The notes beneath the pieces were generated by a model. It had not been told where the DNA came from and searched no databases. It was given only the letters and a program-made list of their open reading frames with translations. A program made the position numbers and the translations under genes. This document shows, piece by piece, positions 1-9,238 of a DNA stretch of 64,000 bases. Source of the DNA: Antedon mediterranea. Taxonomy: Eukaryota; Echinodermata; Crinoidea; Comatulida; Antedonidae. How positions within the stretch are numbered: position 1 is the first letter of the stretch; each line of letters begins with the position of its first letter. Location of the stretch: the NCBI RefSeq assembly GCF_964355755.1, contig NC_092677.1, positions 20,680,101-20,744,100 of the forward strand. The letters run 5' to 3'.

Positions 1-2486
1 CCATTTTGAGCATTCCGTCAAAACTTTTTCACACAAAACATCAAAGTGTACAGAATAGCTTTAAATCGCATTTGGAGACGTTTTAGACCATTTTGTAGTT
101 TTCGAAAAAACTTGTTAACATAAAAACACAAAAGAGCTTCAAATCGCATTTGGAGACGTTTTAGACCCTTTTGTGCATTTCGATGAAACTTGGTTACACA
201 AAAACATCGAAGTGCTTAAAATCACATTAGAAACCGTTTTAGACCATTTTGAGCATTTCGTTAAAACTTTTCACACAAAAACATCAAAGTCCACAAAATA
301 GCTTAATATGGTATTTAAAAACGTTTTAGAACATTTTGAGCATTTCAACAAAACTTTTTCTCACAAAACATCAAAGTGTACAGAATATCTTCAAATCGAA
401 TTTGGAGACGTTTTAGACCATTTTGTGCATTTCGATGAAACTTGGTTACACAAAAACATCAAAGTGCTTAAAATCACATTTTGAGCATTTCGTTAAAACT
501 TTTCACACAAAAACATCAAAGAGTAAAAAATAGCTTAATATCGTATTTAAAAACGTTTTAGACCATTTTGAGCATTTCGACAAAATTTTTTCACACAAAA
601 CATCAAAGTGTACAGAATAGCTTTAAATCGCATTTGGAGACGTTTTAGACCATTTTGTTAATTTCGATGAAACAAAAACACAAAAACATCAAATTGCACA
701 AAATGGCTTAATATGATATGGGAAAACGTTTTAGACCATTTTGAACATTTCGTTAAAAGTTTTCACACAAAAACATCAAAGTCCACAAAATAGCTTAACA
801 TCGTATTTAAAAACGTTTTAGACCATTTTGAGCATTTCGAAAAAACTTTTTCACACAAAACATCAAAGTTTACAAAATAGCTTCAAATCGCATTTGGAGA
901 CGTTTTAGACCATTTTGTGATTTTCGAAAAAACTTGTTAACATAAAAACACCAAAGTGCTCAGAAAAGCTTCAAATCGCATTTGGAGACGTTTTAAACCA
1001 TTTTGTTCATTTCGATGAAACTTGGTTACACAAAAACATCAAAGAGCACAAAAGTATTTAAAAACGTTTTAGACCATTTTGAGCATTCCGACAAAACTTT
1101 TTCACACAAAACATCAAAGTGTACAGAATAGCTTTAAATCGCATTTGGAGACGTTTTAACCCATTTTGAGCATTTCGATAAAATTTTACAAACAAAAACA
1201 TCAAAGTGCACAAAATAGCTTAATATGGTATTTAAAAACGTTTTAGACCATTTTGAGCATTTCAACAAAACTTTTTCTCACAAAACATCAAAGTGTACAG
1301 AATAGCTTCAAATCGCATTTGGAGACGTTTTAGACCATTTTGTGCATTTCGATGAAACTTGGTTACACAAAAACATCAAAGTGCTTAAAATCACATTTTG
1401 AGCATTTCGTTAAAACTTTTCACACAAAAACATCAAAGTCCACAAAATAGCTTAATATCGTATTTAAAAACGTTTTAGACCATTTTGAGCATTTCGAAAA
1501 AACTTTTCCACACAAAACATCAAAGTTTACAAAATAGCTTCAAATCGCATTTGGAGACGTTTTAGACCATTTTGTGATTTTCGTAAAAACTTGTTAACAT
1601 AAAAACACCAAAGTGCTTAGAAAAGCTTCAAATCGCATTTGGAGACGTTTTAGACCATTTTGTGCATTTCGATGAAACTTGGTTACACAAAAACATCAAA
1701 GTGCTTAAAATCACATTTTGAACATTTCGTTAAAAGTTTTCACACAAAAACATCAAAGAGTAAAAAATAGCTTAATATCGTATTTAAAAACGTTTTAGAC
1801 CATTTTGAGCATTTCGAAAAAACTTTTCCACACAAAACATCAAAGTTTACAAAATAGCTTCAAATCGCATTTGGAGACGTTTTAGACCATTTTGTGATTT
1901 TCGAAAAAACTTGTTAACATAAAAACACCAAAGTGCTCAGAATACCTTCAAATCGCATTTGGAGACGTTTTAGACCATTTTGTTCATTTCGATGAAACAA
2001 AAACACAAAAACATCAAATTGCACAAAATGGCTTAATATGATATGGGAAAACGTTTTAGACCATTTTGAACATTTCGTTAAAAGTTTTCACACAAAAACA
2101 TCAAAGTCCACAAAATAGCTTAATATCGTATTTAAAAACGTTTTAGACCATTTTGAGCATTTCGAAAAAACTTTTCCACACAAAACATCAAAGTTTACAA
2201 AATAGCTTCAAATCGCATTTGGAGACGTTTTAGACCATTTTGTGATTTTCGAAAAAACTTGTTAACATAAAAACACAAAAGTGCTCAGAATACCTTCAAA
2301 TCGCATTTGGAGACGTTTTAGACCATTTTGTGATTTTCGAAAAAACTTGTTTACATAAAAACACCAAAGTGCTTAGAAAAGCTTCAAATCGCATTTGGAG
2401 ACGTTTTAAACCATTTTGTTCATTTCGATGAAACTTGGTTACACAAAAACATCAAAGAGCACAAAAGTATTTAAAAACGTTTTAGA
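1..2486 (+). repeat. HOR-A copy 1 (2,486-bp higher-order repeat)
   Basis: The anchor CCATTTTG(A/T)GCATTCCG recurs at 1, 2487, 6753, 9239 and 11725. The spacing is exactly 2,486 bp from 1 to 2487, from 6753 to 9239 and from 9239 to 11725. Within a copy the order of unit types is the same, including rare markers such as TTTTACAAAC near 1185 and GGTTACAC followed by GAGCACAAAAGTATTT near 1030. This copy lacks variants that the two downstream copies share (see findings), so it sits on a separate branch. The phase of the start is arbitrary because the window begins at the anchor. Confidence 0.9.
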
Positions 2487-2792
2487 CCATTTTGTGCATT
2501 CCGACAAAACTTTTTCACACAAAACATCAAAGTGTACAGAATAGCTTTAAATCGCATTTGGAGACGTTTTAGACCATTTTGTAGTTTTCGAAAAAACTTG
2601 TTAACATAAAAACACCAAAGAGCTTCAAATCGCATTTGGAGACGTTTTAGACCCTTTTGTGCATTTCGATGAAACTTGGTTACACAAAAACATCAAAGTG
2701 CTTAAAATCACATTAGAAACCGTTTTAGACCATTTTGAGCATTTCGTTAAAACTTTTCACACAAAAACATCAAAGTCCACAAAATAGCTTAA
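2487..2792 (+). repeat. HOR-A partial copy, ends at transposon
   Basis: The anchor CCATTTTGTGCATTCCGAC starts this copy, which runs 306 bp to the TTAA at 2789-2792. The same 306 bp with the same variants (ACACCAAAGAGC rather than ACACAAAAGAGC) occurs at 11725-12030. A closely similar version starts at 29187 and continues directly, without the insertion, into sequence matching 4191 onward. The truncation of HOR-A here is therefore an older array junction and was not caused by the transposon. Confidence 0.85.
2789..2792. repeat. Target site duplication, left (TTAA)
   Basis: TTAA directly before the left terminus, within AAAATAGCTTAA. The uninterrupted satellite reads AAAATAGCTTAATATCG with a single TTAA, so one TTAA was duplicated. 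Shorter duplications (TA, or 3-bp TTA/TAA) fit the same sequence, because the bases next to the site are also A on the left and T on the right. Confidence 0.85.
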
Positions 2793-2810
2793 AGTGGAGC
2801 TCCACCCAGA
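2793..2810 (+). repeat. Left terminal inverted repeat
   Basis: AGTGGAGCTCCACCCAGA. It contains a perfect 12-bp palindrome, GTGGAGCTCCAC (2794-2805), so the end itself can fold back. It pairs with 4173-4190, with mismatches at TIR positions 10 and 14. Confidence 0.9.
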
Positions 2811-3374
2811 AAATTACTATATTTCATACATTTCAACTATTATTTAAAAATATCATCCCTTATACTTCATATTTTTTTTAAATTTTTTTCAATGAGTACG
2901 ATTTTCTTGAAAATCACGCCTTTTTGCGTTTTGGGGGGATACCTTGTAATTTCCTATTCTTTTACATGCAAAAGGGGGGTATATTTGAATAATCCTAAAA
3001 AATTCATTTCTTCACCAAAAAAAAAATGTAAAATGTATATTTATGTAATTTTTCCAGATCTTTCTATTTCTGGTATTTTTATCACGTATACATTGCGCAA
3101 TTTTGCGTAAATAGACACTTTCCCCCGTTCGGGTCCAATTGGGTTTTTTATTTTGCTAGGGAGTACGATCACGTGACATTTTTCACAATCACACTACTGC
3201 AGCTGGCGATCTGTTATTTTGTCGCGATGTTATTTTTGACGGGCGAAAAGTATATTAAAACATTCTGAATGTGAGCCTATTATGTTTCACAGTGTAATAA
3301 TGTGATTATGAGACTATTACTAAAATGTCAAATTTAACGAGATTTGAGAAAGATGTGGCTATATATTCAATAAA

Positions 3375-3745
3375 GCTAGGCCTAGGCCTACTAGAGTGTA
3401 GGTATCATATGTACCGATGCTGCTTAGAGTGGCTTGGCCTCAGGCTCTAGCTAGGCTAGGCTGACAGCAGTGAAGTTTGTTTTGCTGTCACCCGACCTTG
3501 GCCTACCCATGGGCCATGATAGGCTGCCTGAATAGTTGCTTTTCAGTCAGGTGTAAGCTTGCACATCGCTTTACTATTCTTTACTACTCTTGTTCTGTAT
3601 AGGATTTTGTGTTTCACAATTCTTAATATGCGAGAAAACCCAGGAACGATAAATGGGGCGAAACGACCATGCCTATGAATACATAGGCCTCTAAAGGCTA
3701 GCTAGGCTGAGCAGACAGCTTAGCTAGGCCTAGCCCTAGCTTAAA
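3375..3745. other. GGCCTA/GCTAGGC-rich interior of the transposon
   Basis: Words such as TAGGCCTA, GCTAGGCT and TAGCTAGG recur at about 3375-3390, 3445-3462, 3685-3745 and again near 3844. TAGGCCTAGGCCTA at 3377-3390 is a perfect 14-bp palindrome. The two clusters, around 3445-3470 and 3690-3740, resemble each other (GCTAGGCTGA followed by CAGACAG or CAGCAG), which suggests an old internal duplication. There is no open frame of note. The composition is quite unlike the satellite and reflects the source genome or element family. Confidence 0.6.
3462..3490. other. Short stem-loop inside the transposon
   Basis: TGACAGCA at 3462-3469 and TGCTGTCA at 3483-3490 form an 8-bp perfect inverted repeat around a 13-base spacer. 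No T-run follows and no function is evident. It could be chance in a word-rich region. Confidence 0.35.
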
Positions 3746-3959
3746 GTTAAAAGCAATCTGATAAGATTATAATGCTGTTGTTGTACAGTGAAAATCATGA
3801 GGTTACATGTAAATTATACTGACATTCTTATCGGAAATATTACTTAGGCCTAAACAAATCGTATTAATTGTGTGTATAATAAGTAAAATTTATTCCCCAT
3901 TTTTCGACACATAATTTATCAAAGGGAAGAAATTTCCACAATGCGTTGACCAGCGGCTA

Positions 3960-3990
3960 AAACGCGTCAGTCGCTAAGTGTAACGCGTTT
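3960..3990. other. CpG-dense inverted repeat inside the transposon
   Basis: AAACGCGT (3960-3967) and ACGCGTTT (3983-3990) are perfect inverted repeats with a 15-base spacer, and CGCGACG follows directly. I count ten CpG dinucleotides between about 3943 and 3996 in an otherwise AT-rich element. This could be a subterminal transposase-binding region or a small unmethylated promoter remnant. Neither is shown by the sequence. Confidence 0.5.
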
Positions 3991-4172
3991 CGCGACGTAT
4001 TGTAAACTAATAACCTCTAAGTTACTGAAAAACTGTAATTTGTTAAAAAACACTATTTTCTGACCGATTTTTTAGAAATGAGTTTTTGGAAAATATTTCC
4101 GTATTTTTCCTGTTTTTTATTATGTAATCACTTTCAATTAAACATACTTAAACATAATATAAGCTGAGAAAG

Positions 4173-4190
4173 TCTGAGTGTAGCTCCACT
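4173..4190 (-). repeat. Right terminal inverted repeat
   Basis: Read on the minus strand this is AGTGGAGCTACACTCAGA, 16 of 18 identical to the left end. The terminal palindrome seen on the left is imperfect here, because one base pair of the symmetry is broken (GTGTAGCTCCAC at 4178-4189 on the plus strand). Confidence 0.9.
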
Positions 4191-4194
4191 TTAA
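4191..4194. repeat. Target site duplication, right (TTAA)
   Basis: TTAA directly after the right terminus, continuing TATCGTATTTAAAAACG exactly as in uninterrupted satellite units. Confidence 0.85.
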
Positions 4195-5859
4195 TATCGT
4201 ATTTAAAAACGTTTTAGACCATTTTGAGCATTTCGAAAAAACTTTTCCACACCAAACATCAAAGTTTACAAAATAGCTTCAAATCGCATTTGGAGACGTT
4301 TTAGACCATTTTGTGATTTTCGAAAAAACTTGTTAACATAAAAACACCAAAGTGCTCAGAATACCTTCAAATCGCATTTGGAGACGTTTTAGACCCTTTT
4401 GTGCATTTCGATGAAACTTGGTTACACAAAAACATCAAAGTGCTTAAAATCACATTAGAAACCGTTTTAGACCATTTTGAGCATTTCGTTAAAATTTGTC
4501 ACAGAAAAACATCAAAGAGCAAAAAATATCTTAATATCGTATTTAAAAACGTTTTAGACCATTTTGAGCATTTCGACAAAACTTTTTCACACAAAACATC
4601 AAAGTGTACAAAATAGCTTCAAATCGCATTTGGAGACGTTTTAACCCATTTTGAGCATTTCGATAAAATTTTACACACAAAAACATCAAAGTGCACAAAA
4701 TAGCTTAATATGGTATTTAAAAACGTTTTAGACCATTTTGAGCATTTCAACAAAACTTTTTCTCACAAAACATCAAAGTGTACAGAATAGCTTCAAATTT
4801 CATTTGGAGACGTTTTAGACTTTTTTGTGCATTTCGATGAAACTTGGTTACACAAAAACATCAAAGTGCTTAAAATCACATTTTGAGCATTTCGTTAAAA
4901 CTTTTCACACAAAAACATCAAAGTCCACAAAATAGCTTAATATCGTATTTAAAAACGTTTTAGACCATTTTGAGCATTTCGAAAAAACTTTTCCACACAA
5001 AACATCAAAGTTTACAAAATAGCTTCAAATCGCATTTGGAGACGTTTTAGACCATTTTGTGATTTTCGAAAAAACTTGATAACATAAAAACACCAAAGTG
5101 CTCAGAATACCTTCAAATCGTGTTTTGAGACGTTTTAGACCATTTTGTAATTTTCGAAAAAACTTGTTAACATAAAAACACCAAAGTGCTCAGAATACCT
5201 TCACATCGCATTTTGAGACGTTTTAGACCATTTTGTGATTTTCGAAAAAACTTGTTAACATAAAAACACCAAAGTGCTTAGAAAAGCTTGAAATCGCATT
5301 TGGAGACGTTTTAGACCATTTTGTGCATTTCGATGAAACTTGGTTACACAAAAACATCAAAGTGCTTAAAATCACATTTTGAGCATTTCGTTAAAACTTT
5401 TCACACAAAAACATCAAAGAGTAAAAAATAGCTTAATATCGTATTTAAAAACGTTTTAGACCATTTTGAGCATTTCGACAAAATTTTTTCACACAAAACA
5501 TCAAAGTGTACAGAATAGCTTTAAATCGCATTTGGAGACGTTTTAGACCATTTTGTTCATTTCGATGAAACAAAAAAACAAAAACATCAAATTGCACAAA
5601 ATGGCTTAATATGATATGGGAAAACGTTTTAGACCATTTTGAACATTTCGTTAAAAGTTTTCACACAAAAACATCAAAGTCCACAAAATAGCTTAATATC
5701 GTATTTAAAAACGTTTTAGACCATTTTGAGCATTTCGAAAAAACTTTTTCACACAAAACATCAAAGTTTACAAAATAGCTTCAAATCGCATTTGGAGACG
5801 TTATAGACCATTTTGTGATTTTCGAAAAAACTTGTTAACATAAAAACACCAAAGTGCTC

Positions 5860-6370
5860 AGAATACCTTCAAATCGCATTTTGAGACGTTTTAGACCATT
5901 TTGTGATTTTCGAAAAAACTTGTTAACATAAAAACACCAAAGTGCTCAGAATCGTGTTTTGAGACGTTTTAGACCATTTTGTGATTTTCGAAAAAACTTG
6001 TTAACATAAAAACACCAAAGTGCTCAGAATACCTTCAAATCGCATTTTGAGACGTTTTAGACCATTTTGTGATTTTCGAAAAAACTTGTTAACATAAAAA
6101 CACCAAAGTGCTCAGAATACCTTCAAATCGTGTTTTGAGACGTTTTAGACCATTTTGTGATTTTCGAAAAAACTTGTTAACATAAAAACACCAAAGTGCT
6201 CAGAATACCTTCAAATCGCATTTTGAGACGTTTTAGACCATTTTGTGATTTTCGAAAAAACTTGTTAACATAAAAACACCAAAGTGCTCAGAATACCTTC
6301 AAATCGTGTTTTGAGACGTTTTAGACCATTTTGTAATTTTCGAAAAAACTTGTTAACATAAAAACACCAA
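5860..6370 (+). repeat. Local 176-bp dimer array
   Basis: A run of TGATTTTCGAAAAAAC-type 88-bp units in which CGCATTTTGAG and CGTGTTTTGAG alternate, giving a regular 176-bp dimer (GTTAAC anchors spaced 88 bp apart, for example at 6001, 6089 and 6177). The first CGTG unit is shortened by 10 bp. The same arrangement occurs near 14735-15230, and partly near 46600-46930 and 49900-50230. Confidence 0.8.
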
Positions 6371-6752
6371 AGTGCTTAGAAAAGCTTCAAATCGCATTTG
6401 GAGACGTTTTAGACCATTTTGTTCATTTCGATGAAACTTGGTTACACAAAAACATCAAAGAGCACAAAAGATCTTAATATCGTATTTAAAAACGTTTTAG
6501 ACCATTTTGAGCATTTCGAAAAAACTTTTTCACACAAAACATCAAAGTGTACAAAATAGCTTCAAATCGCATTTTGAGACGTTTTAGACAATTTTGTGAT
6601 TTTCGAAAAAACTTGTTTACATAAAAACACCAAAGTGCTTAGAAAAGCTTCAAATCGCATTTGGAGACGTTTTAAACCATTTTGTTCATTTCGATGAAAC
6701 TTGGTTACACAAAAACATCAAAGAGCACAAAAGTATTTAAAAACGTTTTAGA

Positions 6753-9238
6753 CCATTTTGAGCATTCCGTCAAAACTTTTTCACACAAAACATCAAAGTG
6801 TACAGAATAGCTTTAAATCGCATTTGGAGACGTTTTAGACCATTTTGTAGTTTTCGAAAAAACTTGTTAACATAAAAACACAAAAGAGCTTCAAATCGCA
6901 TTTGGAGACGTTTTAGACCCTTTTGTGCATTTCGATGAAACTTGGTTACACAAAAACATCGAAGTGCTTAAAATCACATTAGAAACCGTTTTAGACCATT
7001 TTGAGCATTTCGTTAAAACTTTTCACACAAAAACATCAAAGTCCACAAAATAGCTTAATATGGTATTTAAAAACGTTTTAGAACATTTTGAGCATTTCAA
7101 CAAAACTTTTTCTCACAAAACATCAAAGTGTACAGAATAGCTTCAAATCGAATTTGGAGACGTTTTAGACCATTTTGTGCATTTCGATGAAACTTGGTTA
7201 CACAAAAACATCAAAGTGCTTAAAATCACATTTTGAGCATTTCGTTAAAACTTTTCACACAAAAACATCAAAGAGTAAAAAATAGCTTAATATCGTATTT
7301 AAAAACGTTTTAGACCATTTTGAGCATTTCGACAAAATTTTTTCACACAAAACATCAAAGTGTACAGAATAGCTTTAAATCGCATTTGGAGACGTTTTAG
7401 ACCATTTTGTTAATTTCGATGAAACAAAAACACAAAAACATCAAATTGCACAAAATGGCTTAATATGATATGGGAAAACGTTTTAGACCATTTTGAACAT
7501 TTCGTTAAAAGTTTTCACACAAAAACATCAAAGTCCACAAAATAGCTTAACATCGTATTTAAAAACGTTTTAGACCATTTTGAGCATTTCGAAAAAACTT
7601 TTTCACACAAAACATCAAAGTTTACAAAATAGCTTCAAATCGCATTTGGAGACGTTTTAGACCATTTTGTGATTTTCGAAAAAACTTGTTAACATAAAAA
7701 CACCAAAGTGCTCAGAAAAGCTTCAAATCGCATTTGGAGACGTTTTAAACCATTTTGTTCATTTCGATGAAACTTGGTTACACAAAAACATCAAAGAGCA
7801 CAAAAGTATTTAAAAACGTTTTAGACCATTTTGAGCATTCCGACAAAACTTTTTCACACAAAACATCAAAGTGTACAGAATAGCTTTAAATCGCATTTGG
7901 AGACGTTTTAACCCATTTTGAGCATTTCGATAAAATTTTACAAACAAAAACATCAAAGTGCACAAAATAGCTTAATATGGTATTTAAAAACGTTTTAGAC
8001 CATTTTGAGCATTTCAACAAAACTTTTTCTCACAAAACATCAAAGTGTACAGAATAGCTTCAAATCGTATTTGGAGACGTTTTAGACCATTTTGTGCATT
8101 TCGATGAAACTTGGTTACACAAAAACATCAAAGTGCTTAAAATCACATTTTGAGCATTTCGTTAAAACTTTTCACACAAAAACATCAAAGTCCACAAAAT
8201 AGCTTAATATCGTATTTAAAAACGTTTTAGACCATTTTGAGCATTTCGAAAAAACTTTTCCACACAAAACTTCAAAGTTTACAAAATAGCTTCAAATCGC
8301 ATTTGGAGACGTTTTAGACCATTTTGTGATTTTCGTAAAAACTTGTTAACATAAAAACACCAAAGTGCTTAGAAAAGCTTCAAATCGCATTTGGAGACGT
8401 TTTAGACCATTTTGTGCATTTCGATGAAACTTGGTTACACAAAAACATCAAAGTGCTTAAAATCACATTTTGAACATTTCGTTAAAAGTTTTCACACAAA
8501 AACATCAAAGAGTAAAAAATAGCTTAATATCGTATTTAAAAACGTTTTAGACCATTTTGAGCATTTCGAAAAAACTTTTCCACACAAAACATCAAAGTTT
8601 ACAAAATAGCTTCAAATCGCATTTGGAGACGTTTTAGACCATTTTGTGATTTTCGAAAAAACTTGTTAACATAAAAACACCAAAGTGCTCAGAATACCTT
8701 CAAATCGCATTTGGAGACGTTTTAGACCATTTTGTTCATTTCGATGAAACAAAAACACAAAAACATCAAATTGCACAAAATGGCTTAATATGATATGGGA
8801 AAACGTTTTAGACCATTTTGAACATTTCGTTAAAAGTTTTCACACAAAAACATCAAAGTCCACAAAATAGCTTAATATCGTATTTAAAAACGTTTTAGAC
8901 CATTTTGAGCATTTCGAAAAAACTTTTCCACACAAAACATCAAAGTTTACAAAATAGCTTCAAATCGCTTTTGGAGACGTTTTAGACCATTTTGTGATTT
9001 TCGAAAAAACTTGTTAACATAAAAACACAAAAGTGCTCAGAATACTTTCAAATCGCATTTGGAGACGTTTTAGACCATTTTGTGATTTTCGAAAAAACTT
9101 GTTTACATAAAAACACCAAAGTGCTTAGAAAAGCTTCAAATCGCATTTGGAGACGTTTTAAACCATTTTGTTCATTTCGATGAAACTTGGTTACACAAAA
9201 ACATCAAAGAGCACAAAAGTATTTAAAAACGTTTTAGA
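6753..9238 (+). repeat. HOR-A copy 2
   Basis: Starts CCATTTTGAGCATTCCGTC exactly as position 1 does (offset 6,752). It differs from copy 1 by a few single bases, for example AATCGTATTTGG near 8065 (copy 1 AATCGCATTTGG), AAAACTTCAAAG near 8267 (copy 1 AAAACATCAAAG) and ATCGCTTTTGG near 8965. All three changes are also in copy 3. Confidence 0.9.

Larger units (their letters stand above)
1..2792 (+). repeat. Satellite array, left of the transposon
   Basis: Head-to-tail satellite units. Nearly every unit contains the core GTTTTAGACCATTTTG, then a variable T/A-G-C-ATTTCG or TGATTTTCG segment, an A-rich stretch, and CATCAAAGT or CACCAAAGT. Typical full units are 87-88 bp. Several types alternate in a fixed order: a CTTGTTAACATAAAAACACC type, a GATGAAACTTGGTTACAC type, a CGTTAAAACTTTTCACAC type, a CGATAAAATTTTAC type and a CAACAAAACTTTTTCTCAC type. 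The fixed order defines the higher-order repeats listed separately. There is no gene here. The array is cut at 2792 by the insertion and resumes at 4191 in the same orientation. Confidence 0.97.
2793..4190. mobile_element. Non-autonomous TIR DNA transposon, 1,398 bp, TTAA target
   Basis: A 1,398-bp segment unlike the satellite, bounded by 18-bp terminal inverted repeats matching at 16 of 18 positions and by TTAA on both sides. The empty site is present in paralogous satellite copies at 29489, 31660 and 35968, which confirms the boundaries. The longest open frame (2892-3110, 72 codons) shows no transposase motif that I recognise, so I call the element non-autonomous. The interior is AT-rich with homopolymer runs at 2870-3030, GGCCTA-rich at 3375-3745, and has a CpG cluster near 3940-4000. 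TTAA targets are known for the piggyBac and Kolobok superfamilies. An end beginning AG next to TTAA recalls Kolobok/T2 elements (TTAAAGGRR), but superfamily assignment is inference. A TA-target Tc1/mariner element or a 3-bp PIF/Harbinger element cannot be excluded. Only one copy lies in the window. Confidence 0.88.
4191..6752 (+). repeat. Block D copy 1
   Basis: Matches 13295 onward (offset 9,104), 55396 onward (offset 51,205) and 58731 onward (offset 54,540). Shared markers include ATTTGTCACAGAAAAAC with AAAAATATCTTAATATCG near 4500, ACTTTTTTGTGC near 4823, ACTTGATAACATAAA near 5075, GACGTTATAGACC near 5808 and CAGAATCGTGTTTTGAG near 5948. The CCACACCAAACATC variant near 4250 is shared only with 13350, so copies 1 and 2 are sister copies there. 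This copy is 232 bp longer than copy 2. The extra sequence starts near 5331. Confidence 0.85.

Noticed and set aside
2892-3110. 72-codon open frame inside the transposon
   Set aside because: It is hydrophobic and Lys-rich with no domain or transposase motif that I recognise. It starts in AT-rich low-complexity sequence and covers only a small part of the element. It is likely chance.
3117-3180. Possible promoter or regulatory island (CCCGTTCGGG, CACGTG)
   Set aside because: Contains a short palindrome and an E-box-like word, but there is no gene downstream and no other supporting signal.
2793-4190. Piece of a host gene, exon or RNA gene at the insertion
   Set aside because: TIRs, TTAA duplication and exact empty sites identify a transposon. 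No splice-like exon structure, tRNA fold or Pol III box pair was seen in the interior.
4401-4616. 71-codon open frame, also at 13505, 55606 and 58941
   Set aside because: It is a translation across satellite units. The identical copies reflect copied DNA of block D, not protein constraint. Repeats such as LDHFEHF are the core GTTTTAGACCATTTTGAGCAT read in one frame.
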